Assembly: GCA_020152595.1 (NCBI GenBank)
Contig: JAIGNY010001834.1
Coordinates: 625,001 to 689,000 of the forward strand
DNA: 64,000 nt
From: Chiridota heheva
Taxonomy: Eukaryota; Echinodermata; Holothuroidea; Apodida; Chiridotidae
Direction: 5' to 3'
In this document: one piece after another, positions 36,231 through 48,930 of the stretch
How the letters are laid out: every line of letters begins with the position of its first letter
Position numbering within the stretch: position 1 is the first letter of the stretch
Position numbers and translations under genes: made by a program
The notes under the pieces: generated by a model
Database searches by the model: none
Seen by the model: the letters and a program-made list of their open reading frames with translations, nothing else
Told to the model about the DNA's origin: nothing

Positions 36231-37040
36231 TTCCCCCCCCCCCCCCTCCAGTAAATCTTGGACCCCAGGTCCAAATTTCCTGGGAAATTTGGGCCCTTCA
36301 GACAATTAAGTCGTAAGCCATTCAGTAAATTTGGTCCCCCTTTATAGTAAAAACGGTCCGCTAGGAAATTTGGGCCCCGGTCCTTCTTTCCTAAGAAATT
36401 TGGTCCCCCAGACCATAAAGCCGTAAACATCCAGTAAGTTGGGTCCTCCATCATAGAAAAAACAGTCCGCGCTCATCAATACAGGATGTAATTTCATAGG
36501 CTACAACTTTAATGACCAACGATGATGCGAGGTGTTTTGAAAACAAACAAAAAACAGATTTTCAAAGCTTCAGTTTTAATTGTCTACATTTGCTCGAGGT
36601 GAAAAAACCAAAGAAAGTTACATGAGAGTTGTGTCAGTATTGTCACACCTTAAAAATCCAGATTTGATCTTATGAGAGTTTGCTTAATTACGCAGCATGG
36701 GTTATCAAGTTTATATTGTGATTAGCATCCAGTGTTTGCAGCTGACGTCTTTGAGTAAGGGTGTGCCGAATTTTATCTATGGATTAATTTCTGTGACAAA
36801 AAAACCCCAACAACAACAGTACATTTGTTTGTGGTCAAATTCTCCAAGTACAGCGGTGCTGTATTCCGTACATAAACATTACAAATTTCGGCTTTAGGTT
36901 ATCGCTTTAGTACACAAAATGAACTGAAGGAACCGTACAGACACACTAAGTAAATCACCTAGTAAAATCAGCCCGGGGGGACCAAATTCACAAGACATTC
37001 CTTAGCAAATAAGGACCGGGGCCCAAATTTACAGGAAGCA
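36231..37040. repeat. C-tract and inverted ~100-bp GGTCC-rich repeats
   Basis: After a C-run (36231-36247), two tandem ~108-bp copies (landmarks AAATTTGG.CCCC, GGTCCGCTAGGAAA, CCGTAA.CATCCAGTAA) lie at 36250-36470. A related segment in reverse orientation (GGGGGACCAAATTC, GGACCGGGGCCCAAATTTAC) is at 36970-37040, giving inverted ends ~790 bp apart. Possibly an unclassified foldback element. Confidence 0.5.
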
Positions 37041-37770
37041 ATATTTACTATCGCACCGGCTGAGATTTGCTCATCACATTCGCTATCTTTATTTAAAATA
37101 TAACTTAAAAACTTACTTTTTTTGGCACTATTTGTTGTAATTATTAGCTTCTTTGTTGTTTTCTGTTTTCATTATTTTCTCTCATTTTACCATTTGTGCA
37201 GCGCTTTGGGATTGTATTGTCAATGGAAAGCGCTTTATGATTTAGGTTGTTCTCCTCCTCCACCTCTTCCTCAATTGAGTATGTGTCAATTAGAAATCAC
37301 TAGGGGCCAATGACTAAGCTTTGAGTAACTGATTTTTCTATACCGTTATATATGTCATAGAGGATGTACCATTCCCTGAAAATGTAGTGGTCCAATCATC
37401 TTAAATTTGAATTTCTTTTTGTGAAAACGTTTGCTGTTGAGTTTACCACTGCTAATAATGTCCCAACATTTCGGTCTTACCGTTTCCCGTATTTTAGCAA
37501 ATTGAATAGATTTGGTAGAATTTGCAATATATTTTGGACTATATATACCTAACCAACAGTGTAATTTTCGAGGGGTAAGATACCTATACTCTTGCATTGC
37601 AGGCAGTGGCGTGGTGGGTCATGTTTCACTGGGAACGCCATTTTGGCACCCCCCCCCTCCTCCTCCACAAAAAATAGTAATATTAAAAATAAAACGTTGG
37701 CAGGTTGGGCACATAGACTTTTTTTTTCTTTTTGCTCCGTTTATTTCATTGTTTACTTTAAACGTGTACA
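37041..37770. other. Non-coding
   Basis: T-rich and C-rich tracts (CCCCCCCCTCCTCCTCC at 37651). The segment ~37607-37660 (GTGGCGTGGTGGGTCATG, TTTCACTGGGAACGCC) resembles 39310-39370, probably ends of a dispersed repeat that brackets 37.6-39.37 kb. Confidence 0.35.
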
Positions 37771-38080
37771 TTGTACTTTCTGTTGCTAATAATTACAATC
37801 ATTGTCTTTACAAAGTCTTTTTTGCTATTTACATTCTATGCATATCTACATCGTCATCTACCATTGTCCCATCCTTCTTTCTGCATATTTACACATTGTT
37901 CACAAACACTTTCTGTTGCTAATATTTACAATCATTGTTTTTACAAAGTTTTTTTGAGCTATTTACATTCTACACATATCTACATTATCATCTACAATTG
38001 TGTCATCCATCTTGCTACAATGTTCGCGAAACAGTCATTGTTATGACAATGTCTTCTATGCTATGTACATTCTATGCACA
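37771..38080. repeat. ~138-bp tandem duplication
   Basis: CTTTCTGTTGCTAATAATTA at 37777 and CTTTCTGTTGCTAATATTTA at 37909 begin two similar copies that share CAATCATTG..TTTACAAAGT, GCTATTTACATTCTA and ATCTACAATTGTG-like ends. A third partial copy reaches ~38080 (TCTTCTATGCTATGTACATT). Confidence 0.7.
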
Positions 38081-38199
38081 TCCCGAGCGTCAACAATAGG
38101 TTGGGCACATAGACTGATAGATCTAAATTGGAGTATCATTGTTTAAGAAATAACTTACAGCCAATGCAGGGGCCAAGTCCTGGTTGAGGTCCAGAGAGC

Positions 38200-38690
38200 A
38201 AAAATTTCGGGGTAAATTTCCTACTAAATAAACAAAATATCCCGAAAACAAAATAAAATTCCCGAAAATTGAAGAAAACATAAAGAAAATTTACGCAACA
38301 TGAAGGAATTTTCCCGAAAATCGTAAATTTTATACAAATGAAGGAAATTTAAAGAAAATTTTTCGAAAAGGAATACATTTTCATAAAAATTGTAAGAAAA
38401 TTTCAGGAAAATGAAGAAAATTTCAAAAAAATTGAAGTTAATTTTAACAAAAATCCTAAATATTGAACTTAAAAATACATCCAAAATGAAAGAAATTTCC
38501 CGAAATTGAAAGAAAAATTCCCCAAATTTGAAGAAACTTTCTGCAAATTGAAGGAAATTTTACGAAAATTGAAGCAAATTTCCTAAAAATAAAGGATATT
38601 TTACGAAGATTTTCCCAAGTAAAGGAAATTTCCCGATAATTTAAGGATATTTAGCGAAACGTGAAGAAAACTTCCCTAAAAACGAAGGCA
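38200..38690. repeat. Degenerate A-rich ~20-bp repeat
   Basis: Irregular iterations of a consensus like AATTTCCCGAAAATTGAAGG across ~490 bp. Strong enough in pattern to be a decayed minisatellite; the minus-strand poly-Phe frame here is an artefact. Confidence 0.7.
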
Positions 38691-39370
38691 TGGTAGGGGC
38701 AAAGCCCTTCCCCGAAAGGCCTACGTTTCTCGTAGGCCTACATTTGTTTTGTTTTGAAATGTGTCAAATCTATGCATGTAGAGGTGTTAGGTGCGAAGCC
38801 TCCGCGGAAGCCGTTTACGTGATTTTGATAACAGAATATTTGATTAAAATGGTGTAAAATCTAGTAAGTCACCGGAAGCCCTGCATTTCTCGAAATTTTG
38901 ATAGCAGAAAATTGCCTATTATTGTCAAATTGAGTCAAATCCATTGTCAACGTCCTGATAGGCACCGGCCCCATGGGGGAAAAGCCCCAGAAAGCTGAGC
39001 GTTTTCACCGGCGTGATTTAGGTAGCAGAAAATTGCTTAAAATCGTGTCAATTCCACAGTGCACTAAAAATATTTAAAAGGAATATAGATTTTTAAACGA
39101 ATGTTCAAATGTAGGATCCCATTGACTATGTGTCTTTAGTCATGTTACAGTAGTTGCGGTCCAGGGATGATTTTAATGTTGTGTATGTAAGAATTACGCT
39201 TTGGGAGGAAACATTTGTTTGTAAATGATACACATTACAGAAATTGAGAATTAATACAGTTATATTCTCATGACAATTTTCGCGCCCCTATGAATATTGG
39301 GTGCCCTCTCAGAAAGTTTCACTGGGGAGACAGGTGCCCCTTGCACCCCCACCCTGCCAACACGCCACTG
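38690..39370. repeat. Dispersed repeat with GAAGCCTCCG motifs
   Basis: Motifs GGGGCAAAGCCCTTCC, GCGAAGCCTCCGCGGAAG, AACAGAATATT and GGGAAAAGCCCCAGAAAG recur in related form at 62820-63020 (ACGAAGCCTCCGGAAGC, GGCGAAGTTCCAGAAAGC), on the same strand. No coding sequence visible; class unknown. Confidence 0.45.
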
Positions 39371-41846
39371 ATTGCAAGACCGTAATCCCCTCATCCCCCT
39401 CTTTCAAATATAACTTCAAAATTAAAGTACGTTTGTAGGAAAAATGCGCCTTTGTCTTCCTCCATTTTGGATACCAACACACGCACTTTCTGGGTGAGAA
39501 TTACGGCCCATCTCACCATGAGACCTCCAATACACAAGCTACTCTTACAGGCTGTAGAAAAGGATTTCATTGATTTCTAAAAGGCTAAGTGGTATGGAAC
39601 TTTAGACAAAATTTTATTTAACAACTAGCCAGTTCCAATTACATATCTTTGAAGCAAAACAATTTAGAGGAAATTTAATGCACACACAACCTCAGTTCAA
39701 AAGATTGTTAGACCAAAAAGCTTCGAGGCATTACTGATGAGAAACTATTTTAAACTCATTTTTCTTAAACAAATGTATGACTTTTTTGTTAGGAATAGAA
39801 AACAATTTTTAAGAATGCAGTGATAAGAAAAGATATAAAGAAGTTTATTACAGATATATAATAAACAGATATTAAATCATACAAAAAGTTGAATAAATAG
39901 CATAGTTCTTAATTTTGGGCTTCATAACATGCAACTTAACGCTGTCGGTATGCCTCGCTCTTGCACTTCTTTGTTCATGATTGTTGTCGATAATATTTTA
40001 GCCAAATAATGTTGAAATTGTGATGAATACAGTCATATAATAAGAAATATATCTTAGTGTAACAAAATATACAAGTTAAAAATGAAAGAAAATCAGCCCA
40101 AATCCGACATTGCAAAACCTTATTCGCCTCTTCACAGCATGCTTACAATACACAAACAACAGGAAACCATCTGCGCACAATAGTACAGTCCATGCAGCTT
40201 GGGCGTGCGAAGATTACGTCAGAATTAAAATAAAGGGATACATAAGCGGACGCGAAATTTGTTCTCTCATCATGTTGGATCTTATATATATGGTAAATAC
40301 ATATATGTTAATTGTCAGGCAAATGCTTTCATTCATAAGTTACAAAGGTCAAAGCGGCGATAATTTTGTGATTTTGCTTGCGCTCCCATTGAAAAACAAG
40401 AAAAAACACTTTTTATAGTTTACAAAGTATTTAAATAAAAATGGTCTCAAACGATAGATAATGAATTCAAGTTCCCTATACCGTTTGAAATGGAACAAAA
40501 TATTCAGACTCTTTAGTTATAACATTTGAAGTGCAAATTATGTTTGAATTTTCAGAGCGTTTTGCACAGTTAAGGAGATTACCGCGGCAAGCGTATGAAC
40601 CAAACATTCCCGAACATAGTCTGATAGTGTTCCCCTTTTTAATTGTTAGGTAAAAATCTTTGCAAACGGATGTTAGGCAGAGACTGACTGACTGACTGTT
40701 ATGAGAACGTGATCACTGTCGTGCTTCTACTCATAAATTGTTTTACAATGTTTCCCATACAAATTAGCTAGAGTTGCTGGTGAAAAGTTTGCAAGTAATA
40801 ACAATTCACGGGGATATTACTTTCAAATATAATGCAAGCATGAAGATAGTTTGGAAGCATTACGCGAAATCACTCACTTAATCCGAATTGTGTATACGTC
40901 ATCTGAGCAAAAATATATCTTGTGCAATAGGTTGTAAGTTCTTCTCTTCAATGCAATTCCTAAATCGTTTGTTGTTTAATTGCCTATCATAATACTCTGA
41001 AGTGGTGCAGCAAATTCTGTTTAAAACTGTTTGATAAAATCATTTAAACATTTCTTCAAAATACACAAGCTACGCTTACAGGTTGTAGTAAATTGAACAT
41101 TTTACAGCATTTGAAATGTTAAAGACTTAGTGTTTATTTTTGACATCACATATATGTAAATGTTTTCAATCCTTGAATCTTCAACTGTTCAAGGCAAAGT
41201 CGGATTGGGGTGCTTTGGTGGCCGTGTTTTTTTGGTGCCATCAAATAGCTGGAGAAGGCCCAGGTAAAAAAGTAGAAAAAAGGGGAGCGGCAATGGGTGC
41301 TTTTTCGTTAAGACTTGCTACTAATATGTATGATAAAATATTCCTTTTTGCCCCTAGCTCCCCCAATCATGTTTCGCAACTTTTGCGCGCCCCTCCAATT
41401 AAAATCCACTCAGTGTCGCCAATGGTACAATGGCAAGTCCAAGACTGCCAAGAGGTTTAGAATTTCCATTATATCAACAATCAAAAATGAGTAGGGGAAT
41501 ACGGTATGATGATCGTCAGTACCCGGGGAGTTGCCGCTATCCATGCCAGTGGGTCTCTGTTGACTTGCTTCAGGATAGTATAGCCTACTGTCAATATGAA
41601 GTCTCTAGGGCTGTTTTATGGCTGATTTTCATATACTGTACGTCACAACTTTTGCATTTATTGAAAGTTTTCTCAAACTTTTTTTATGATTAAGTCGGAA
41701 ATTAAAGGTACTTGGGGTAATTTAAAGAATATTGCTTAGAACTTGAAAAGATTCTGGTAAATGAAACATCTCCACCTATATATTCATGAAATTGAATGTA
41801 ATGAGAGGCCTCCTTTCCTGCAGGCCATATTGTTCCTAGAACAAGT
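39371..41846. other. Non-coding; no supported gene
   Basis: The plus-strand frames at 40110-40418, 41140-41460 and 41430-41693 show no domain, codon bias or splice context I can defend. GACTGACTGACTG at 40686. The 41200-41410 segment has the GC-richer look of a dispersed repeat. Confidence 0.35.
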
Positions 41847-41990
41847 GTAGATAGTGTTAGATCCTACAACAGGTGTATAGGGGAGAGTTGGTAGATGGAG
41901 TTAGATCCTACAACACGTGTATAGGGGAGAGGTGGTAGATGGAGTTAGATCCTACAACACGTGTATAGGGGAGAGGTGGTAGATGGAGTT
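41847..41990. repeat. 44-bp minisatellite, ~3 copies
   Basis: Unit contains GTATAGGGGAGAGKTGGTAG and ATGGAGTTAGATCCTACAAC. The copies are nearly identical. Confidence 0.9.
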
Positions 41991-42061
41991 AGGATGGAAC
42001 ATTATACCAGTTCCCTCCGTCGGTGTCAACATTTATCCAAACAGTTAGATCTTACAAAACA

Positions 42062-42122
42062 CATGTATCTGCACATGCATCTGCACATGCTTCTGCACAT
42101 GCATCTGCACATGCATCTGCTA
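42062..42122. repeat. 12-bp repeat ATCTGCACATGC, ~5 copies
   Basis: Copies ATCTGCACATGC / TTCTGCACATGC in tandem. GATGAC-rich microsatellite sequence also occurs nearby at 42515-42600. Confidence 0.85.
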
Positions 42123-42599
42123 AACATGGCGCCGATTACCTATACTTGGAACTTTCTTTGGTTGTAAATAGGTGACTACCACATAATATAAATAGTGAAT
42201 ATTTGTGTTTAGCATGACGAAGCATATCTGGCAGTTAGGAAGGGAAATCAATGGTGAGACAATCAGGAAGCATGCATACGTGGAAGTGGTTGTGGCGAAA
42301 CTCAAAAAGTAATGACACCTGGGTATGACACTTTTGGTACCCATTTTGTATTTCGAAATTGTAGAGCAGCAGGCCTATTTCGAAATTGTAAAGCAGTAGG
42401 CTTATGTTGATACTTTTTGCCCTGTTTATACAGGGAAAGCACCTCATGTGCCCATGATCGATGAGGGTAAATAACCACAACCTCCCCAGTGCCAAAAGCC
42501 AAATCAGTTTAGAATAATAATGATGATGATAATGACGACGTTGAGGAAGATGACGATGACGATGACGATGACGACGACAACAGCAACAAAAGTAATAAT

Positions 42600-44160
42600 A
42601 AGCTAACAAAAAGCAAACTTTTAACTACCAAGCCAAGAAAATTACAAATTTTGAAAGGGATCGTAACTGGCGGGTTCAGGAGGATTTTCTGGGAGGGGAC
42701 AAACGTACTGAACAAGCAAAAAATGTTATCATGATATCAGGGCAACAAATGCAAATTATCACGTGGTCTAAACCTCATCAGAAAAACAATGTTCCTATAT
42801 TTTTATTCTCCATCGATGTCTTTAAAAAAAAAATGTAAATAAAATATTCTACAGTAAGGCAAACACATGGTAATAACTAATAAAGTGAAATAGTAGGAAA
42901 TTAATATAGTTATGCCTGTAGGTTTTGTTTTTGCAAAAGACGATATACTTTGATGTTTTGGAAAATATCATATAGATAGTTTTGTTACTTCCATGGTCGT
43001 ACGAGGCATCCGGGGAGTTTCCCCCCTCATTGGACCCTTATACCAGGGTTTCGTTCATGCCACCAAATATATTGCCCAAATTGTGTCAATTATCGTGTCA
43101 ATTATCATGGCAATTTTTTCCTCCGAGGCTGCTTTCCCTGTTTATAAGTGGTAACCCAAATCCCTTATCTGAGCACGATTTTAACATTAGAATTTATAAT
43201 TTTCTTTTGATCAATTCAATTGTTGAACTTTGTGTTTATTTTCAGCCATTTGGGGTATCAAAAACAAAAACATCTTCATCCCCTGGACGTCTACCAATGT
43301 AGCGGGCACATGCTATTACACAGTTCCACGTTTGGTACTTGGGTACTGTGCCACCAAATATCTGACAACGCCACTGCTATGGAGGAGGCTTTTCTTCCCA
43401 AGTATTTTATATTTGTGTGATTGTTGACAAATGTATATAGTTTATACACAAGTCCGGCAGATGCAAATTTTCTTCTGGCAAATTAGTCTTACACCCCCAG
43501 CACTGAAAATCAAAGGCAAGATAAGTGAACACTGTGATACTAGCAAACAATGGCAGGATTACGGGACATGGCAGAATCTACCCTCCCACTTTTCCCCTAT
43601 TTATATATTTTTGTACTTTATATTGTGCAAAAAAACACACTAGTTTTGTCTTAGTGACTTTTCCCCACCCTACATACACACACATAAAGCTAATGTGTTA
43701 ACAGATTTTCTGCACTCTACTCACAAGAGGGTGGTGGGGTACGACTGTTACAGAAGGGTCTAACTTAATTTTTTCTTACAGAGCGATACAATCAGAGTAC
43801 AGTACTTTTGAAACAAATATAGAATGAACTCAGCATGCCCAAGACAAAATAAATTCAGTTACTTTTTCAAAAACCTCTAATGGTACTCTTGCCCCCATAG
43901 TATGCCAGTAATCAACTTCAATTACTGTTAATGTATAAATGGCAAAAGTTACTCTCTAAATTGGATGATACTAATGTACAGTTATAACACAAACAAATCT
44001 ATAATTAAAATAACAGTGATCTTTTCATTTTATATAAGGTTATATACAATGTGAAATTATATACAATGTGAATGGTCCATAATTCACAAATAAAAAATAA
44101 AAAATGTACAACATTAGTTACAGTGCTGCTCTTACAACATGTACAAAACTAACACAGGAA
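42600..44160. other. Non-coding; no supported gene
   Basis: Short frames only, with a palindromic-like patch (AATTGTGTCAATTATCGTGT, then AATTATCATGG) at 43078-43113. Nothing else visible. Confidence 0.3.
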
Positions 44161-44164
44161 GTTT

Positions 44165-44995
44165 TTTGCCTCTAATAATAATATATACAAATCAGATTAT
44201 CACATTCTTATAGGTATTCGCACAGGTCTTCTAATAATATACACAAATCAGAATATCACCCTCTTACAGGTATTTATACAGGTCCTCTAATGATATACAC
44301 AAATCTCACATTCTTACAAGTATTCGCACAGGTCTTCTAATAATATATACAAATCTCACATTCTTACAAGTATTCGCACAGGTCTTCTAATAATATACAC
44401 AAATCTCACATTCTTACAAGTATTCGTACGGGTCTTCTAATAATATACACAAATCTCACATTCTTACAAGTATTCGTACGGGTCTTCTAATAATATATAC
44501 AAATCTCACATTCTTACAAGTATTCGTACGGGTCTTCTAATAATATATACAAATCAGAATATCACATTCTTACAGGTATTTGTACAGGTTTTCTAATAAC
44601 ATATACAAATCAGATTATCACATTCTTACAGGTATTCGTACAGGTCTTCTAATAATATATACAAATCAGATTATCACATTCTTACAGGTATTCAGTACAG
44701 GTCTTCTAATAATATATTCAAATCAGAATATCACCATTCTTACAAGTATCCATACAGGTCCTCTAATGATATACACAAATCAGAATATCACATTCTTACA
44801 AGTATTTGTACAGGTCTTCTAATAACATATACAAATCAGAATATCACCCTCTTACAGGTATCCATACAGGTCCTCTAATGCTATACACAAATCAGAATAT
44901 CACATTCTTAAAGGTATTCGTACAGGTCTTCTAATAATATATTCAAATCAGAATATCACATTCTTACAGGTATTCCTACAAGTCTTCTACTGGGT
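44165..44995 (-). repeat. 50/56-bp minisatellite abutting a LINE 3' end
   Basis: About 15 copies, plus-strand landmarks TTCTAATAATATATACAAAT, optional CAGAATAT, CACATTCTTACAGGTATTCG and TACAGGTC. Two length classes (56 bp, and 50 bp lacking AGAATAT-type sequence) are interspersed. On the minus strand the array starts four codons after the LINE stop codon at 44999, so it seems to be an amplified LINE 3' end. Confidence 0.92.
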
Positions 44996-44998
44996 TTG

Positions 44999-45215
44999 TT
45001 AGGTTGAAGCGGCTGTACCTATTTCTCTGTCTTTTTCATTTCTAGTTAGGGCTTTAAACTCTAATAACTTTAATTCAGCACAGTGATCATAATTCAGGCT
45101 GATATCTGACCAACTTGTATCTAATCTAGATTGAAATGACTAGATACTTGGTGCATTGACAACACTGGTTGGTAGGTGGTTCCAGATGCTCTGTAGAGTT
45201 CAATGATAAAAATAT
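44999..45215 (-). pseudogene. LINE ORF2 C-terminal fragment
   Basis: The minus-strand frame reads SIWNHLPTSVVNAPS, a TAG, then SFQSRLDTSWSD, NYDHCAELKLLEFKAL and a TAA at 44999. IWN.LP..VV.A.S...F...LD..W is the conserved C-terminus of CR1-like LINE ORF2 proteins. Only the last ~70 codons remain, with two stops. Confidence 0.8.
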
Positions 45216-45239
45216 TTTCCAACAATTAAAAAAAAAAAA

Positions 45240-45720
45240 ATTATCCTTTGAACCCTCCGACCCAACACCCTTGGTTTTCTAAAAATCAGGGGTAATCCAC
45301 ACCTTCTAACCCAAGAGCCTCTGCACAGTTTAATTGCAAGTAATCAGCTGTTGTTACACCATACACAGCAGGGAGGTAATCCACACATTCCAATCCAGAG
45401 CCTCTTCACATATCACTTGCTACCAGCCAGCTATTAATACACCATACACAACAGGGAGGTAATTTACACCTTCCAACCCAGAGCCTCTTTACAGTTCACT
45501 TGCTACCAACCAGCTATTGTTACACCATACACAATAGGTCATTCATCTGGGGCTGAAGCCACAAACCTCCTTTGAAGTGGAGTGGAACAAATTAGTCCTT
45601 GGCTGACCTTAAAAATAAATATGCATTATATGCATGGAGGAATTTGTGCAATGCCCACGAATGATTGATGGACCATTCCTCTCAATGAGAGTTATTTCAT
45701 CCTGTATAAAAATAAATATT
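45240..45720. repeat. ~95-bp tandem repeat, ~3 copies, plus flank duplicated at 46.9-47.2 kb
   Basis: Units share GGTAATCCACACCTTC, CCAACCCAGAGCCTCT, CACTTGCTACCA.CCAGCTA and ACACCATACACA. The following segment (CAATAGGTCATTCATCTGGG ... ATGAATGATTGATGGACCAT) is also present at 47030-47190, so the whole block was duplicated ~1.5 kb away. Confidence 0.75.
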
Positions 45721-46412
45721 ATATAAGGAGTCTTTAGTATAAAAATAAAATCTGATACTGAATTATTTTCAGACATAAAAAAATGGATAAACTTAATTAG
45801 GTAAAAATCCTAGTATAGCAGTTAATTGTCTATATAGAGTTTAATGAACAAAGTTTACTATGCATTACATGGATTATTACTTTTTTATTCTTGGAGTAAA
45901 ATTCCATCATGCCGAAAAGTTTCTCTTTAAGCCTACTCCCACCCGGCACCTGAGTTTATCCTGAAAACTCATTTATGGCAATTACAACCCCGACTTCCTA
46001 TTGTGTTTCCACTCCAAACAATGATTATTTATCTACCATTCCCATGCACACCACAATTAAGTAGCCCAAAGTTATTTGAGTGTGCTTAAGATTACAAAGC
46101 CGGTGCTGAGCAATCAGGGCACTTTTGTGGTTTAAATTACTCAACCGTCTTAGGTGTCTTGGTGGGAGACATTTGTTTGCCAACTGGTGAACAAAATACC
46201 TATGCCTGAGGTGATGTGTACATTAACTGTGAATGATTGACAGACCATTACAGACCAGCAATATCTAAGGAAAGATATTGCTTCATGATTATTAACACAC
46301 AAATTTAACAAGAATATTTTCAGTTACATTTAAACCAAATTGTATATCATTTTTAATACCGGAATAAAGTTGTCAAGACACATGTTTGCCAAAATAGTAC
46401 CACTATACTCGG
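45721..46412. other. Non-coding
   Basis: No gene or element recognised. Confidence 0.3.
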
Positions 46413-46565
46413 ATTTTACTGCAACTTCTGCATCATGTAAAAATATACAGTTTACTGCAACTTCTGCATCATGTAAAAAGATAAATTTTACTGCAACTTC
46501 TGCATCATGTAAAAAAATACATTTTACTACATCTTCTGCATCATTTAAAAAGACACATTTTAAAT
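46413..46565. repeat. 31-bp minisatellite, ~4 copies
   Basis: Unit TTTTACTGCAACTTCTGCAT plus CATGTAAAAA, increasingly diverged to the right. Confidence 0.9.
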
Positions 46566-46854
46566 TCTGGAAGGCATCTGTGGTAATATTTCATTCATAT
46601 CTTATTTCTTCAAATTTGCAATAAAACATCAAAGATTATCAGAACTTGAAAACATGTTGCAATTAACATCCAAGAGGTAATCATTAAATTCACATTAAAA
46701 GGTAGAAAACTTAGATTCACTAGAAAGAACTTTCATAAATACTTTTATTTTCAGTCACTGAAAACCACCTGATTTTTCTCCCACTAAAGTTTGAGTGAGA
46801 GTATGATGACCATGCTCAACTAATCCCATTCAATTTTTTTTGTGATGTCACAAA

Positions 46855-47210
46855 GGATTAGTTCAGTAGCCAAGCAAGTTATCTTATATGAAAAAGGCTT
46901 CAAAAGAAACAAATTGGTGAAGAAAGCCATACACAACACAGGGGTAATCTATACCTTCATAACTGGCAAGTGTCTTCATAGTCTATTCACAGTTCACTTG
47001 TTAGCAATCAGCTACTGTAACACTGTGCACAATAGGTCAATCATCTTGGGCTCAAGACACCTAACTGCTGTTCAGTGATGCGATTCAGATTAGTCCTTGG
47101 CAGAGCCTAAATAAAAAATATACATTATATATATATTTGGGAGAACTTTGTGCAAAACCCATGAATGATTGATGGACCATTCCTCGTAAGGAAGGTTATT
47201 TCATCATGGT
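46855..47210 (+). repeat. Repeat Y head fused to a copy of the 45.3-kb block
   Basis: 46855-46930 matches the first ~75 bp of repeat Y (GGATTAGTTCAGTAGCCAAG, AAACAAATTGGTGAAGAAAG). It then switches directly to sequence matching 45370-45690 (CCATACACAACACAGGGGTA ... GATTGATGGACCATTCCTC). Confidence 0.7.
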
Positions 47211-47224
47211 TAAAACAGGTCAAA

Positions 47225-47640
47225 AGCTGGGTAAATATGGACTGCCTAGCTGGGTAAACATGGGATCCTAGCTAGGTAAAATAAAGGCCCCTAGCTAGGT
47301 AAATACTGGCCCCTAGCTGAGCAAATAAATGCCCCTAGCTGGGTAAAAACAGGCCCCTAGCTGGGTAAAAACAGACCCCTAGCAGGACAAATAAAGGCTC
47401 CTAGCTTGGTAAATAAAGAACCCTAGCTCTGTAAATAAAGGCCCCTAACTGGGCAAATAAAGGCCCCTAGCTGGGAACATAATGGTCCCTAGCTGGGTAA
47501 ATAAAGACCCCTAGCTCTGTAAATAAAGGCCCCTAGCTAGGTAAAAACAGGCCCCTAGCTGAGCAAATAAATGCCCCTAGCTGGGTAAAAACAGGCCCCT
47601 AGCTGAGCAAATAAATGCCCCTAGCTGAAGCGAACTATGA
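47225..47640. repeat. 22-24-bp minisatellite, ~17 copies
   Basis: Unit like GCCCCTAGCTGGGTAAATAA with AGG or AACAG joints. Several unit variants (GGGTAAAAACAG, GAGCAAATAAAT, TCTGTAAATAAA) recur in blocks. Confidence 0.93.
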
Positions 47641-47714
47641 TCTGATGATAGACAATTAAATGAAAAAATTATAAAAAAGAAAATACTAAGGTTGCTCTGT
47701 AATACATCATACAT

Positions 47715-48035
47715 TTGTATGAGTGCATATTGATCACTGAATATTGAAATGAATTTGTATGAGTGCACATTGATCACTGAATACTGAAATGAATTTGTAT
47801 GAGTGCACATTGATCACTGAATACTGAAATGAATTTGTATGAGTGCACATTGATCACTGAATACTGAAATGAATGTGTATGAGTGCACACACATTGATCA
47901 CTGAATACTGAAATAAATTTGTATGAGTGTACATTAATCACTGAATATTGAAATGAATTTGTATGAGTGCACATTGATCACTAAATATTGAAATGAATTT
48001 GTATAAGTGCACATTGATCACTGAATATTGAAATG
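47715..48035. repeat. 40-bp minisatellite, ~8 copies
   Basis: Unit TTTGTATGAGTGCACATTGA plus TCACTGAATACTGAAATGAA. One copy has an ACAC insertion (47885). Confidence 0.95.
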
Positions 48036-48639
48036 CTTCAAAATTGAGAATTTTTGCTATTTTCATGGTTTTACTGAGTAGATTAAGCTAATGTTTTCTC
48101 TTTATATATTCATACACATTGGCTATCACAGCTATCAAGATTGTAATGTTGGTAATACAAGACTGACAGGCTGCAGACAACTTAGCATTAAAACAAACTT
48201 ATGTGGATCCAAATCTTCATCAAAACCTCAATTCCTGCTAGAATTCATAAAAGGACCAATACACCAAAACACTATACATTGAAATAAATAGGTTTTCCAT
48301 ACTCCTAATCATGGTTAATTTCATTATTACAGTTAGGGTATAAAAAGGCACTTTTCCCAATTTCAGATCAACCCCCATGGTAATACGTTTCACTGCCCTC
48401 ACTGCCATAAGGTATGAATTCACTCCGGGCCGCAGAGAGGATTGCGAGGCCCAGTGGCAAACTCAAAGTTGCGACCCCCGCATCACAAAAATTGTGAGGC
48501 CCCAAGGGCAAAATCAAAATTTCATATTGTTTCTATCTGGTTTTCGCCAACTCATGTACATTTTGGGCCTCCATAGCCCAGGAATACTTTCCACTACTGC
48601 CCCCTCCTCCTCCTCTGAATCTAGAGAGGGCTTATAGAG

Positions 48640-48875
48640 CCAGTGCTTAAACCCGGTTTCCATATCTGAAAGTACTTAAGTCTCCTGAATGGGACACCAG
48701 TCCATCACAAGTTAACTCCCCAGTTAAAACTGGTATTCATTTCACAGTTGAGTGAACTGGAACCAATGGTATAAAATGTCTTGCTCAATGACACAGCACA
48801 GCGCCCTGGCTGAGATTCCATCCTGGTACCTTTTGAGTATGAGACCCACTCCCTAACCACTGGGCTACTGCATGG
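48640..48875 (-). mobile_element. tRNA-derived SINE (different family)
   Basis: The minus strand begins CCATGCAGTAGCCCAGTGGT (A-box region TAGCCCAGTGGTTAGG). A B-box-like region GATGGAATCTC follows. The body has AGCGCTGTG-like and TCATTGAGCAAGACATTTTA, a phrase common in tRNA SINE bodies of marine animals, and ends with GACTGGTGTCCCATTCAGGA. It lies just 3' of the coiled-coil gene's stop codon. Confidence 0.7.
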
Positions 48876-48930
48876 ACTCCAAAATCACCCAACGATGTGG
48901 GTTTTCTCAATTTTCAAAGCATACACTGGA

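Noticed and set aside
40110..40418. 102-codon plus-strand ORF as a gene
   Set aside because: Composition resembles chance AT-rich sequence; ends in a poly-Lys stretch; no homology recognised.
47225..48035. Regularly spaced repeats resembling a CRISPR array
   Set aside because: Units are contiguous tandem repeats without unique spacers, in a eukaryotic genome.
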